The notes: a model not told the origin generated them from the sequence alone. 64,000 bases of DNA from Candidatus Siliceabacter maunaloa (GCA_024330185.1 JANDLV010000008.1:32637-96636); one strand, 5' to 3'. Shown: positions 8,389-17,390, counted from the first letter of the stretch. Made by a program: numbers and translations.

Positions 8389-8414
8389 ACAAGATCGGGC
8401 GCAGGAGCTATGGC

Positions 8415-8918
8415 CTACCCGCTCGTGGAGTAGGAGAAGAGCCGCTCGGGCCCTATCTCGAGTAAGGCGACCGCCCAGTCGGGCGGATCGTAATAGCGCT
8501 CGCGCCAGCGGCGCTCGAGGCAGCCTCGAACTGTGTCCAGTGCTTCATCCTCGTGGATTCGCACCGGCCCCTCAACCGTGACTGCGGTATGGGTGCGCGT
8601 CTCGTCACCGCCGGCTGTCACGTCCTCCATGACGACAAGCGACGCCCACGGAAGCGCACGGACGTTCCGCAGCCGGGCGCCGCGAACGGTGGCGACCCAG
8701 AAGCCGCCGTCTTCCACGAGGAACCCGACCGGTGCTGCCAAGGGCCGGCCGTCGGACCGCCCGGTAGCGAGGACCGCGTAGCGAACGCGCTCGAGAAACG
8801 ACTGGAGACCGACGGCATCGAGCGCGCTTTCCTCCGGCCATGTGGTGCGAGGAGGATGTGCGTTGGCATAGCTCCGCCGCTGTACTTCCGCCAGCGTCTC
8901 CGCGTCTTTCGTCCTCAT
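8415..8918 (-). CDS. Pyridoxamine 5'-phosphate oxidase-family (FMN-binding split barrel) protein
   Basis: The 167-residue product has the split-barrel pattern of the PPOX family: RYAVLATGRSDGRPLAAPVGFL, then FWVATVRGARLRNVRALPWASLVV. Members bind FMN, F420 or haem and reduce or oxidise small molecules; the substrate is not evident. The start ATG at 8918 has GGGGAG a short distance upstream. It sits between IS remnants, so its neighbours give no functional clue. Confidence 0.8.
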   Translation of the reverse strand: MRTKDAETLAEVQRRSYANAHPPRTTWPEESALDAVGLQSFLERVRYAVLATGRSDGRPLAAPVGFLVEDGGFWVATVRGARLRNVRALPWASLVVMEDVTAGGDETRTHTAVTVEGPVRIHEDEALDTVRGCLERRWRERYYDPPDWAVALLEIGPERLFSYSTSG

Positions 8919-9259
8919 CGACCACGCTCCCCTGTCGAGGCCGAGGGCGGACGTCGCGGTCCTGTAACTACCCGCCCCCTCTGAACCCCACTCGCCGGCA
9001 GCGTATCGCTTCGCGTTACAGGACGTCGATGTCGACTACTGGAGCAACGTCGGTGCGCCAGGTCTCGTGGATCGGCCACCTCCGCCAGGCGAAGATCTGC
9101 TCGGTTCGCTGCGGGAGCGGCCCCCGCCGGACCACCCCGGTCGCGACGGCCGCTCCCGTCCGGCGCCCTTCCTTGGGCCGCCCCCCGTCTTGCACTACGC
9201 CGACACCGCAAATGCCGTCTATCGGCGAGCCCGCCAAGCCAACGCGGAGATCGGCGTAA
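8919..9259. other. Intergenic stretch with no convincing gene
   Basis: No complete gene is visible. A plus-strand frame ending near 9259 reads VLHYADTANAVYRRARQANAEIG, which resembles the repeat unit of glyoxalase/VOC-fold proteins. It may be the stump of a gene cut by the insertion sequence that starts at 9260. Confidence 0.4.
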
Positions 9260-9783
9260 GGGTTCGTGAATCATCAACTGCGTGGTTTGCGGTGGTTATG
9301 TAGAGGACTGCCAGCTCGGGCGGCGAATCCGGGGATCGTGAGCGAGGAGCCAGCGAGGCTGCGGGAGATCTCGGCGCGGCTGGCGCAGGCGAGGATCGGC
9401 GAGCGCTGGCGGCGTTTGGGCCGGAGTGCGACAAGCGGCGGCGGCGTTTGTGGGCGGCGGCGGAGGCGCGCTCGCACGGGCCGGGGGGCGTTGTGGCGAT
9501 CGCGCGGGCGACGGGGATTGGCGAGGATACGGTACGTCGCGGGCTGGCTGAGCTTGAGAGCGACGAACGCCCGCAAGCGGCCGCGTCAGGCGTGCTGGGG
9601 GCGGCCGGCGGCCGCTGACGCAGACCGATCCAACGATCGTGGCCGACCTGGAGCGGCTGGTGGACCCGGCCACGCGCGGTGATCCCGAGTCGCTGTTGCG
9701 CTGGACGTCCAAGAGCCTGGCGCACCTTGCCGGTGAGGTGTGTCTGACTCAACGCGACAGATCGGGGAGTTGATTAGCCCGCA

Positions 9784-10809
9784 TCAGCGGGCCCCCGGCG
9801 GTTGGTGTTGGTCGCGCTGCTTGCGATGGTAGGCGATTCGGCGTCGGCGGGCGCGGTAGAGGCCGGCGCGGCGTGTTCGACGGATCTGGGGTCCGCGGCC
9901 TTGGTGTTCGTCGTCGGGGGTGACGTAGCCGATTCCGGCGTGTAGGCGCACGGTGTTGTACTCGATGCGGACGATGGCCAGCTCGGCGCGCAGGACGGCG
10001 GGGTCGGCGATCGCTTCGAGGTGGGGCCAGTCGGCCTTGATGTGGCTGAACAGGCTCTCGATCCAGGCCTGGTCGGTCGGGGTGCCCGGTCGCCCGAAGT
10101 GCTGGGCGATCGCGCACATGGCCATGAACTCGCGCGTGGACCCCGAGGTCATCTGGGGCCCGTTGTCGCTGACGGCCAGCAGCAGCGGGCGGGCGGGATG
10201 GTCGAGGGTGGGGTCGGCCAGGGCGTCCTGACGGGCCTCGACGTGCTCGAGCAGCCCCTCGATCGCCAGCGCGTCGGTGAAGGCGACCTGGACCTGGGTG
10301 GTGGTCTCCTCGCCCGAGACGACCTCGCAGATCCACTTGCGCGTCACGAGGTCCATGACGGTGATCACCGCGACGCGGGGGCAGGCGGTGAAGCGCGTCG
10401 TGTCATAGATCCAGATCGAGTTGGGCTCGTAGTCGGCCCAGTCGGGAAACGGGCGGCGCTGCGATCGCCCGGCCCGCCGGGGCCGACGCAGAATGAGGCC
10501 GTGAGCAGCCAGAACGCGGCGGACCGTGGCCGGCGAGACCCACACCAGCCCTTGGTAGGAGCCGCGGTGAGCGAGCTTGCGATGCGAGCGGTCGATCTCG
10601 CCCCACGCCTCGAACAGCGCGATGATCGCGTCCTGCTCGCAGGCCAACAGGCCGTGCACCGCATGCCCGCCGGGCCCAAGGTCGGCCAGGGTGCCGTCTG
10701 CGCGGCGCTGATGCCAGCGCCACGCCCTGGCCTCACCCAGCTCGAGGTAGGCGCAGGCGCGGCGGTGCCCCCAGCCCGCCGCTGTGGCCTCTTCGATGAG
10801 CTCCAGCAC
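9784..10809 (-). CDS. IS3-type transposase OrfB (DDE integrase core)
   Basis: The 341-residue protein has an N-terminal helical region, a segment containing YQGLVWVSPATVRRVLAAHG, and an rve integrase core. Core motifs are WIYDTTRFT (first Asp), LAVSDNGPQMTS (second Asp) and DQAWIESLFSHIKADWPHLE (Glu). It cuts and joins IS ends using DNA as substrate. In IS3 elements it is normally made as an OrfAB fusion by frameshifting from orfA, which lies just upstream. The catalytic triad looks intact. Confidence 0.85.
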   Translation of the reverse strand: MLELIEEATAAGWGHRRACAYLELGEARAWRWHQRRADGTLADLGPGGHAVHGLLACEQDAIIALFEAWGEIDRSHRKLAHRGSYQGLVWVSPATVRRVLAAHGLILRRPRRAGRSQRRPFPDWADYEPNSIWIYDTTRFTACPRVAVITVMDLVTRKWICEVVSGEETTTQVQVAFTDALAIEGLLEHVEARQDALADPTLDHPARPLLLAVSDNGPQMTSGSTREFMAMCAIAQHFGRPGTPTDQAWIESLFSHIKADWPHLEAIADPAVLRAELAIVRIEYNTVRLHAGIGYVTPDDEHQGRGPQIRRTRRAGLYRARRRRIAYHRKQRDQHQPPGAR

Positions 10810-10884
10810 GCCCGCCTTGGTGGCCGCGCGACGCGACGAGGGATGCGGCCACTCAGTCCCAACGCCCTTTTCCCTCCGCGAGCA

Positions 10885-11184
10885 TCAACCGCACGCCCAT
10901 CTCCTTGAGCGCCTCGGACAGCCGGGCGATCGGGCAGCTGCCAGCTCACGATCGACGCCGCCGGCCTTGACGCCGGGGCGCGACGAGGCCAGCGCCTCCA
11001 GCGCGCCCGCCTTGGCGACCTGGCGCAGCTTCATCACCGTCGAGCGATCGACGCCCGCGCGGTCGGCGGCCTCGCTGATCGTGGCCTCGCCACGCAGCAA
11101 GCCGATCCAGATCTCATACTTCTGCGACGGCGACAGAAACCGCTTGCGACGACGGCCCCCGCCCTGTGATCCTTGCTCGGTCAT
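10885..11184 (-). pseudogene. IS3-type OrfA (helix-turn-helix), frameshifted near its end
   Basis: The frame encodes a typical OrfA N-terminus (RRKRFLSPSQKYEIWIGLLRG) and HTH (ATISEAADRAGVDRSTVMKL) used to bind IS ends. At about 10945 it shifts out of the conserved frame. The next frame continues with IARLSEALKEMGVRLMLAEG, the coiled-coil part of OrfA. A single-base deletion therefore probably disables OrfA, unless this site serves as a programmed frameshift. Confidence 0.65.
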
Positions 11185-12213
11185 CCAGCACTCCTCCTCG
11201 AAGAGCCGAAGACCCTGCCAGATGCGGGCTAATCAACTCCCCTATCTGTCGCATTGAGTTGAGTCAGACGCAAACCACCCGGGGCGCTGGGCGAGATGGG
11301 CCATCAGGTGTCTGATCACACCGTCGGCAAGCTGCTGCGCGGACTGGGCTACCGGCTGCAGGCCAACCGCAAGACGCGCGAGGGCAGCGATCATCCCGAC
11401 CGCGACCGGCAGTTCGAGCACATCGACCAGACCGCCCGGACGGCGATCGCCGCGGGCCAGCCGGTGATCAGCGTCGACACCAAAAAGAAGGAGCTCGTCG
11501 GCACCTACAAGGCGATCGGGCGCGAGTACGAGCCCGGCGGCAGGCCGGTCGAGGTCAACACGCACGACTTCCCCGACAAGAAGCTCGGCAAGGCCGTGCC
11601 CTACGGGATCTACGACCTTGCCGGCAACGAGGCGTTCGTGTCGGTCGGGATCAGCGCCGACACCGCCCAGTTCTCGGTCGCCAGCATCCGCGCCTGGTGG
11701 CAGCACCTCGGCCGCGAGCGCTACCCCGACGCCACTCAGCTGACGATCACCGCCGACTGCGGCGGCTCCAACGGCAACCGCACACGCCTGTTCAAGGTCG
11801 AGCTGCAGCAGCTGGCCGACGACACGGGCCTATAGATCGAGGTCTGCCACTTCCCGCCCGGCACCAGCAAGTGGAACCAGATCGAACACCGCCTGTTCTC
11901 GCACATCGGCCAGAACTGGCGCGGACGGCCGCTGACCAGCTACGAGGTGATCGTCGACCTGATCGCGGCGACCACGACCACGACCGGCCTGAAGGTCTAC
12001 GCCCGCCTCGACGAACACGAATACCCAAGAAGATCACCGCCACCGACCAACAGCTCACCGACGTCAAGATCGCCCGCCGCGACTGGCACCCCGAATGGAA
12101 CTACCTCATCACGCCCCACCAGCACAACGGACCCGACCCTTGACCACTTCGCCACAAACCGCAGTTGATGATTCCCGAACCCTAACCCCTAGCCGACGAC
12201 CTTCGGAAGGCGA

Positions 12214-13518
12214 CTACCGCGCCACCAGCCTCGAGAGATCCTCGGTGAACCTCGGATAGGAGACCGCGGCCGCCTCCATCCCCACGACCTCGACGCCCTC
12301 GCGGGAGGCGAGGCCGGCGATCGCGCCGGCCATGGCCAGGCGGTGGTCCCCGCGTGCGTCCAGCGTGCCGCCGCGCAGGCCGCCGGTGCCGGTGACCGCG
12401 AAGCCGTCGTCCGTGGCCTCGATGCTCGCTCCCAGGCCGCGCAGGCCCTCCACCACCCCGGCGATGCGGTCGGACTCCTTGACGCGCAGCTCGGCGGCGC
12501 CCCGCACGACGGTCTCGCCCTCTGCGAAGCAGCCCAGCAGCGCGACGAGGGGCAGCTCGTCGATGGCCAGCGGCACCTCGTCGGCCTCGACCACCGTGCC
12601 CGCCAATGGCGCCGTACGCACGTCGAGCTCGCTGACGGGCTCCGCGGTGGGGATGTCGTCGCCCACCGGCTCCTCGAGCTCGCCGACCACGACGGCGCCC
12701 ATGCGCGCAGCGATGCGCAGGAAGCCGGTGCGCGTCCAGTTGACGCCCACGTCGCGCACCACGATCTTCGAGCGGGGCACGATCGCCGCGGCGGCCACCA
12801 TGAAGGCCGCCGAGGAGGCGTCGCCGGGCACGCGCACCGACTCCAGCTCGAGCTCGTCGCAGTTGGTGACCGTCACCTGACGCCCGTCGCGGTGCACCGA
12901 CACGGCCGCGGCGCGCAGCAGGCGCTCGGTGTGGTCGCGGCTGGGCGCCGGCTCGGTCACGGTGGTGACCCCGTCGGCGGCCAGGCCGGCCAGCAGCACG
13001 CACGACTTGACCTGGGCGCTGGCCACGGGGAGGTCGTAGGCGATCGAGCGCAGGCGCACCCCGTGGACGGTGAAGGGCGGATAGCGCCCGTCGGTGGCCT
13101 CGATGCGCGCGCCCATGCGCTCCAGCGGCTCGACCACCCGGTCGACCGGGCGGCGACGGATGGACGCATCGCCGTCCAGTGTGTAGGTCCGCCCCGCCTG
13201 GGAGGCCAGCCAGCCGGGCAGCAGGCGCATCAGCGTGCCCGCGTTGCCCACGTCTATGGACCCATCGGCCTCGCGCGCCTCACGCAGGCCGCTGCCGCGC
13301 ACCACCACGTCGCCCTCCTCGTGGACCTCCACCAGCGCCCCCAGCGCACGAAGGGCGTCAAGGGTGCTCGTGGTGTCGGCCGCGCGCAGGTAGTTGGTCA
13401 CGCGCACGGGCTGGTCGTGCATCGCCGCCAGCAGCGCGGCGCGGTGGGAGACCGACTTGTCCGGCGGCGCCGTGATCTCGCCGCGCAGCCGCCCGGAGGG
13501 CTCGAAACGGGTGTTCAC
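12214..13518 (-). CDS. aroA: 3-phosphoshikimate 1-carboxyvinyltransferase (EPSP synthase)
   Basis: AroA joins shikimate-3-phosphate and phosphoenolpyruvate to make EPSP, the sixth step of the shikimate pathway. The 434-residue protein shows the N-terminal DKSVSHRAALLAAM motif, an LMRLLPGWLA segment equivalent to the family LMR region, and the C-terminal VKESDRIAG and GDHRLAMAGAIAGL motifs. The length is normal. The GTG start at 13518 overlaps the tyrA stop as GTGA. It is the last gene of the aroF-tyrA-aroA unit; an insertion sequence lies immediately downstream and may separate it from genes that once followed. Confidence 0.95.
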   Translation of the reverse strand: MNTRFEPSGRLRGEITAPPDKSVSHRAALLAAMHDQPVRVTNYLRAADTTSTLDALRALGALVEVHEEGDVVVRGSGLREAREADGSIDVGNAGTLMRLLPGWLASQAGRTYTLDGDASIRRRPVDRVVEPLERMGARIEATDGRYPPFTVHGVRLRSIAYDLPVASAQVKSCVLLAGLAADGVTTVTEPAPSRDHTERLLRAAAVSVHRDGRQVTVTNCDELELESVRVPGDASSAAFMVAAAAIVPRSKIVVRDVGVNWTRTGFLRIAARMGAVVVGELEEPVGDDIPTAEPVSELDVRTAPLAGTVVEADEVPLAIDELPLVALLGCFAEGETVVRGAAELRVKESDRIAGVVEGLRGLGASIEATDDGFAVTGTGGLRGGTLDARGDHRLAMAGAIAGLASREGVEVVGMEAAAVSYPRFTEDLSRLVAR

Positions 13519-14618
13519 GTGGTGACCGGCTGGCCGCCGTCGGCGAGCAGCCTCGCCGCCCGGTCGGCCGTGGCCGCTGCGACCCAGAGGGTCACCACGC
13601 CGTTGCGACCGTCGGGCGAGGGGCTGAGCGACATGTCCGAGATGTTGACGCCTCCGCGCCCCAGGGTGAGGGCCAGTTCGGCGATGACCCCCGGGCGGTT
13701 GGGCACGGCGACGCGCAGCAGCGCTGTCGGTCCGCCGAAGGCGCCCGCCTCCAGCAGGGCGCGGCGCTGTGCGGCGGCCTCCTCCTGCCACGCCTCCAGC
13801 GCCGGACGGTCGCCCTCGGTGAGGCGCTTGCGAGCGTCGGCCAGCGCCGCAACGGCCTCATCGATGGCCTCCACCAGGGCGTCGGCGTTGGCCAGGTAGA
13901 TGTCGGGCCACAAGGCCGGGTTGGCCCCCGCCACGCGCGTCGTGTCGCGGAAGGAGGGCCCGGTGGCGGGCAGGCTGTGCTCCTCGCCGGCAGCACGCGC
14001 GGCCTGGCCCACCAGCACGTTGGCCAGCACGTGGGGCAGGTGGGAGACGGTCGCCACGAGGCGGTCGTGGGTGGCGGCGTCGATGGTCACCGGATGGGCG
14101 CCCAGGCCGCTGACCAGCCGGTGGGCGCGCTCCAGCAGCGTCCCCCGCGTGCGGGCGGTGGGCGTGAGGTACCAGGTGGCGTCGGCGAACAGGCTCTCCC
14201 GGGCGGCGCCGATCCCCGCGGACTCCGCTCCGGCCAGCGGGTGGCCACCGACGTAGCGGGAGTCGTCGTGGGCAGCCACCAGCGCGCGCTTGGTGGAGCC
14301 CACATCGGTGACCAGGCAATCGGGGCCTGCGGCGGTCAGCGTCGCGCCCAGCGCCCCGTCCAGGACGCCCAGCGGGGCGGCGACCACCGCCGCGTCGGCG
14401 CCGTCGAGGGCCTCCCGGAGGCTGGCGTGCACCGAGGGTACGGCGGAGAAGGACGGCGAGCCCTCGTCGCCCGCCGACGGCGCGGCGAACCGCCTCGCCG
14501 CCGCCTCCCGCGCCCCCTCGTCGGGGTCGTAGGCGCTCACGTGCGCGCCGAGGCGGGCACTCGCGGCCAGCGCCACCGAGCCGCCGATGAGCCCGGCGCC
14601 GACGACCGCGACCCTCAC
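13515..14618 (-). CDS. tyrA: Prephenate dehydrogenase with C-terminal ACT domain
   Basis: TyrA oxidatively decarboxylates prephenate to 4-hydroxyphenylpyruvate for tyrosine synthesis. The 367-residue protein opens with a Rossmann motif (VAVVGAGLIGGSVALA), followed by TDVGSTKRALV, GGHPLAGAESAG and VSHLPHVLAN, all typical of the family. Residues ~295-360 form an ACT domain (VPNRPGVIAELALTLGRGGV), so feedback by tyrosine or another amino acid is likely. Its GTG start overlaps the aroF stop as GTGA, and its stop overlaps the aroA start in the same way, so the three genes are translationally coupled. Confidence 0.94.
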   Translation of the reverse strand: MRVAVVGAGLIGGSVALAASARLGAHVSAYDPDEGAREAAARRFAAPSAGDEGSPSFSAVPSVHASLREALDGADAAVVAAPLGVLDGALGATLTAAGPDCLVTDVGSTKRALVAAHDDSRYVGGHPLAGAESAGIGAARESLFADATWYLTPTARTRGTLLERAHRLVSGLGAHPVTIDAATHDRLVATVSHLPHVLANVLVGQAARAAGEEHSLPATGPSFRDTTRVAGANPALWPDIYLANADALVEAIDEAVAALADARKRLTEGDRPALEAWQEEAAAQRRALLEAGAFGGPTALLRVAVPNRPGVIAELALTLGRGGVNISDMSLSPSPDGRNGVVTLWVAAATADRAARLLADGGQPVTT

Positions 14619-15694
14619 GCGGCCGCGCGCCGACCCCGCACCGCACCGGCGAGCCCGTCCAGCACGCCGACCGTCGCGTCCCAGTCCATGCACGCGTCGG
14701 TGATCGACTGCCCGTAGGTCAGCGGCCCTCCGGCCTCGAGATCCTGACAGCCGGCGACGAGGAAGGACTCGAGCATCACGCCGACGATGGCCCGGTTGCC
14801 GGCCGCGACCTGGGCGCCGATCTCCGCGGCCACCGCCGGCTGGCGCTCATGGTTCTTGCCGCTGTTGCCGTGCGACGCGTCGACGACCAGGCGCTCGGGC
14901 AGGCCAGCGCTGCGCAGCCTCTCCAGTGCCGAGGCGACGCCGTCGGCGTCGTGGTTCGGCGCGCCGCCGCCGCGGAGGATCACGTGGCCGTCCGGGTTGC
15001 CGCTCGTGTGCAGGATCGCGGGGACCCCCCGGGCGTCGACGCCCGCGAAGGCGTGCTGGGCCGCCGCGGCGCGCACGGCGTCGACGGCCACCTGCACGTT
15101 TCCGTCGGTGCGGTTCTTGAAGCCCACCGGCATCGACAGGCCCGACCCGAGCTGGCGGTGGGTCTGGCTCTCGGTCGTCCGCGCGCCGATCGCGCCCCAC
15201 GCGACCGTGTCGGAGATGTACTGGGGCGTGATCGGGTCCAGCCACTCGACGCCGACCGGGAGGCCGAGGGCGAGGACCTCGAGCAGCAGCTCGCGGGCGG
15301 TCGACAGGCCGGTGTCGACGTCGAAGGTGCCGTCGAGGTGAGGATCGTTGATCAAGCCCTTCCACCCCGTCGTGGTCCGGGGCTTCTCGAAGTAGACGCG
15401 CATGGCCACGAACAGGTCGGTGGCGAGCTCCCGCGCCCTGGCGCTCAGCCGGCGCGCGTACTCGAGGGCCGCCTCGGCGTCGTGGACGCTGCACGGACCC
15501 ACGACGACGAGCAGGCGGTCGTCGACGCCCTCGAGGATGGCGGTGGTCTGCTCGCGATGGCTGACGACCTGCTCGGCCTGCTCGTCGGCGAGCGGGAGGC
15601 GCTCGAGGATCCGCGCGGGGGTGGTCAGCGGCACGACGCGTGCGATGCGCCGGTCGCGGACGCCATCGTGTCGGCGCACGTCGGTCACGGACAT
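14615..15694 (-). CDS. aroF: 3-deoxy-7-phosphoheptulonate (DAHP) synthase, class I
   Basis: This enzyme condenses PEP and erythrose-4-phosphate to DAHP, the entry step of aromatic synthesis. The 359-residue protein carries the class I (AroFGH-type) motifs VVVGPCSVHDAEAALEYARR, YFEKPRTTTGWKGLINDP, IGARTTESQTHR and DASHGNSGKNHE, and its length fits that class. GAGAAGAAG lies upstream of the ATG. About 120 bases upstream is a short aromatic-rich leader peptide followed by two hairpins, so transcription attenuation is likely. Classical feedback sites cannot be judged from sequence alone. Confidence 0.94.
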   Translation of the reverse strand: MSVTDVRRHDGVRDRRIARVVPLTTPARILERLPLADEQAEQVVSHREQTTAILEGVDDRLLVVVGPCSVHDAEAALEYARRLSARARELATDLFVAMRVYFEKPRTTTGWKGLINDPHLDGTFDVDTGLSTARELLLEVLALGLPVGVEWLDPITPQYISDTVAWGAIGARTTESQTHRQLGSGLSMPVGFKNRTDGNVQVAVDAVRAAAAQHAFAGVDARGVPAILHTSGNPDGHVILRGGGAPNHDADGVASALERLRSAGLPERLVVDASHGNSGKNHERQPAVAAEIGAQVAAGNRAIVGVMLESFLVAGCQDLEAGGPLTYGQSITDACMDWDATVGVLDGLAGAVRGRRAAA

Positions 15695-15730
15695 GGCTTC
15701 TTCTCGGTGGTCACGCTACGAGATCCTTTC

Positions 15731-15815
15731 GAAAACGCCTGCGAGGACAGTACGGAGAACTGCGGTCCTGCGACGCTCGGCATGAAAGAGGTGCAGCGGG
15801 CGAGGAGCCGAGCGC
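15731..15815 (-). promoter_or_regulatory. Putative transcription attenuator of aroF-tyrA-aroA
   Basis: Read on the minus strand, a 9-bp arm GCGCTCGGC (15815-15807) just after the leader-peptide stop can pair with GCCGAGCGTC (15781-15772). Immediately downstream, GCAGGAC can pair with GTCCT(C)GC around a loop, followed by TTTT at 15735-15732, which looks like an intrinsic terminator. The first hairpin's distal arm abuts the terminator stem, so the two could be alternative or sequential structures whose choice depends on ribosome position in the leader. Confidence 0.6.
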
Positions 15816-15878
15816 CTAGCTAAATCGCCAGGCGGCGAACAGCGGGAGATACCAGCGGCTGCTCGCGAGACGGTCCAT
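15816..15878 (-). CDS. Aromatic-rich leader peptide (attenuator peptide)
   Basis: A 20-codon frame, MDRLASSRWYLPLFAAWRFS, starts 12 bases after the hisC stop and ends just before the attenuator hairpins of aroF. Five of its twenty residues are aromatic (two Trp, one Tyr, two Phe). That is what is expected if ribosome stalling on scarce aminoacyl-tRNAs controls transcription, as in known trp and aro leaders. No strong Shine-Dalgarno sequence is visible; translation may be coupled to hisC. Confidence 0.65.
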   Translation of the reverse strand: MDRLASSRWYLPLFAAWRFS

Positions 15879-15890
15879 GCGTGATTCAGC

Positions 15891-17000
15891 TTAGAGGACC
15901 GCGCGCAGGGCGTCGAGGAAGCGGGTGTTCTCGGCCTCGGTGCCGTAGGTGACGCGCAGCGCGCCATCGCGGCCCAGGGCGGTCCCGGCGCGCACCAGGA
16001 CCCCGCGGTCGCGCAGGCCGACGACCACCTCGGGCTCGAGCTGCGCGGCGCGCTCGGGGTCGCGGTCCACGTCGAACCACGCGAAGTTGGCCTGCGACCG
16101 CGCCGGGTCGAGACCCAGTGCGCGCAGGCCCTCCTCCACCTCGACACGAGCCATCACGGTGCGCTCGACGCGCTGCGCCACGGTGTCCTGGTGGCGCAGC
16201 GCCTCGGCTGCCGCCGCCTGCGCGGCGACGTTGCAGAAGAAGGGTTGGCGGACCTGGTCGAGCGCCTGGACCATCCCCTCGCTGCCACACAGCCCGTAGC
16301 CCACGCGCAGGCCGGCCAGGCCGTAGACCTTGGAGAAGGTGCGCAGGAGCACGAGGTTCGGGTGGTTGTCCAGGAGGTCGATGGTCGTGTCGGGGTCGTC
16401 GAGGACGTTGAACTCGCAGTAGGCCTCGTCGAGGATCACCACGACGTGGCGCGGGAGGTCGGCCACGAAGGCGGCGACCTGCGCGGCGGGCAGGGCGGTC
16501 GAGGTGGGGTTGTTGGGGTTGCAGACGATCACCAGACGCGTGGCCACGGTGACCTCGCCGGCCATGGCGTCCAGGTCGTGGCCGTGCTCGGCGTCCAGCG
16601 GCACGGTGATCGCCGTGGCCCCCGAGGCCGCCGCGAGGTGCGGGTAGACGCTGAACGACGGCCAGGCGTGCACCAGCTCGGCGCCGGGCTCCAGCAACGC
16701 CTCCCCCGCCGCGAGCAGCACGTCGCACGACCCGTTGCCGATGGCGATCCGGCTCGAGGGCACCCCGGTGCGGTCGCTCAGCGCGGCGCGCAGGCGGGCG
16801 TTGGAGGGGTCGGGGTAGCGATGGGCGGTCATCGTCGCGCGCTGGACCGCCTCTAGCGCCTGTGGCACCGGCCCGAAGGGCGTCTCGTTGGAGGCCAGCA
16901 TCGCGACGTCGTCGGGCAGCGCATAGCCGCCGGCGACCGGGTAGCGGGGCAGGCGTGCGATGCGCTGGGAGAACTCCATGAGGGTTTCGTCTGCGGTCAT
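15891..17000 (-). CDS. hisC: HisC-type aminotransferase (histidinol-phosphate/aromatic aminotransferase)
   Basis: This PLP enzyme of fold type I has 369 residues with LASNETPFGP at the N-terminus, ILDEAYCEF with D191, and the PLP lysine K224 in TFSKVYGLAGLRVGYG. HisC proteins transaminate histidinol phosphate in histidine synthesis. Here the gene sits between aroH and aroF with no other his genes nearby, so a role in the last step of tyrosine/phenylalanine synthesis (aromatic aminotransferase) is at least as likely. It begins 24 bases after the aroH stop, consistent with one operon. Confidence 0.88.
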   Translation of the reverse strand: MTADETLMEFSQRIARLPRYPVAGGYALPDDVAMLASNETPFGPVPQALEAVQRATMTAHRYPDPSNARLRAALSDRTGVPSSRIAIGNGSCDVLLAAGEALLEPGAELVHAWPSFSVYPHLAAASGATAITVPLDAEHGHDLDAMAGEVTVATRLVIVCNPNNPTSTALPAAQVAAFVADLPRHVVVILDEAYCEFNVLDDPDTTIDLLDNHPNLVLLRTFSKVYGLAGLRVGYGLCGSEGMVQALDQVRQPFFCNVAAQAAAAEALRHQDTVAQRVERTVMARVEVEEGLRALGLDPARSQANFAWFDVDRDPERAAQLEPEVVVGLRDRGVLVRAGTALGRDGALRVTYGTEAENTRFLDALRAVL

Positions 17001-17024
17001 CGCAAGCGAGGACCTCCGACGACG

Positions 17025-17390
17025 TTACTGGGCCCCCTCCAGGTCCAGGCGCAGCCGCCGCGCCTCGCCCAGGTAGACGTGCTGGGGGCGGTGCTCCTCG
17101 GGCGCGTGGTAGTGCATGAGCACGCGCACGACGCGGGGCATGGCGCCGGGGACCTCGATCTCCCGCGCACAGAGCAGCGGCACGGCGCTGAAGCCGTTCT
17201 CCCGCGCGGCCACGGCGGGGAACTCGGCCGTCAGGTCACCGGTGACGGTGAAGAGGGCGCTGACCACGTCGTCCGGGCGCAGGGCGTTGCGCTCGAGGAT
17301 CTCGCGCAGCAGCGTGGCGGTCGCGTCGAGGATGGCCTCGCGCTCGTCGGCGACGACGTCGGTGGCTCCGCGCAGGGCGAACAGGCGCAT
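17025..17390 (-). CDS. aroH: Chorismate mutase, AroH type
   Basis: The 121-residue protein fits the small trimeric AroH fold (MRLFALRGATDVVADEREAI, then ALFTVTGDLTAEFPAVAAR, LLCAREIEVPGAMPRVVRVL, and a C-terminal RPQHVYLGEARRLR). It converts chorismate to prephenate, the substrate of TyrA encoded nearby. The ATG at 17390 lies 4 bases after the rluB stop; the frame extends upstream only as a shadow of rluB. It completes a chorismate-to-tyrosine set with hisC and tyrA. Confidence 0.92.
   Translation of the reverse strand: MRLFALRGATDVVADEREAILDATATLLREILERNALRPDDVVSALFTVTGDLTAEFPAVAARENGFSAVPLLCAREIEVPGAMPRVVRVLMHYHAPEEHRPQHVYLGEARRLRLDLEGAQ

Larger units (their letters stand above)
9742..11269. 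mobile_element. IS3-type insertion sequence nested inside the ISAzo13 element
   Basis: Inverted ends GTCTGACTCAAC (9742-9753) and GTTGAGTCAGAC (11258-11269) continue inward into closely matching sequence (GGGGAGTTGATTAGCCCGCA on both sides); a 5-base difference separates the two copies just inside the ends. It carries overlapping orfA and orfB on the minus strand. The exact outer boundaries are uncertain by a few bases because no target duplication is obvious. Confidence 0.8.
9338..12143 (+). pseudogene. ISAzo13-type transposase, disrupted
   Basis: The N-terminal part (9338 to about 9740) encodes ARLREISARLAQARIGE, then in other frames DTVRRGLAELESDE and DPTIVADLERLVDPATRGDP. After the nested element the gene resumes at about 11280 (MGHQVSDHTVGKLLRGLGY) and runs through SVDTKKKELVG, HDFPDKKLGKAVPYGIYDL, ITADCGGSNGNRTRL and HFPPGTSKWNQIEHRLFS. 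Besides the insertion there are frameshifts in the N-part, an in-frame TAG at about 11833-11835 and another frameshift near 12022. The element can no longer move by itself. Confidence 0.85.
9260..12182. mobile_element. ISAzo13-family insertion sequence, interrupted by a second IS
   Basis: The two ends are inverted repeats: GGGTTCGTGAATCATCAACT at the left and, on the opposite strand, GGGTTCGGGAATCATCAACT at the right. TAA at 9257-9259 and TAA at 12183-12185 form a 3-base target duplication. The internal gene is an ISAzo13-type transposase split by a nested IS3-type element. The right end lies only about 30 bases beyond the aroA stop. Confidence 0.85.

Noticed and set aside
15891..17000. A histidine biosynthesis operon
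   Set aside because: hisC is the only his-type gene present and is surrounded by aromatic-pathway genes, so an aromatic aminotransferase role is at least as likely.
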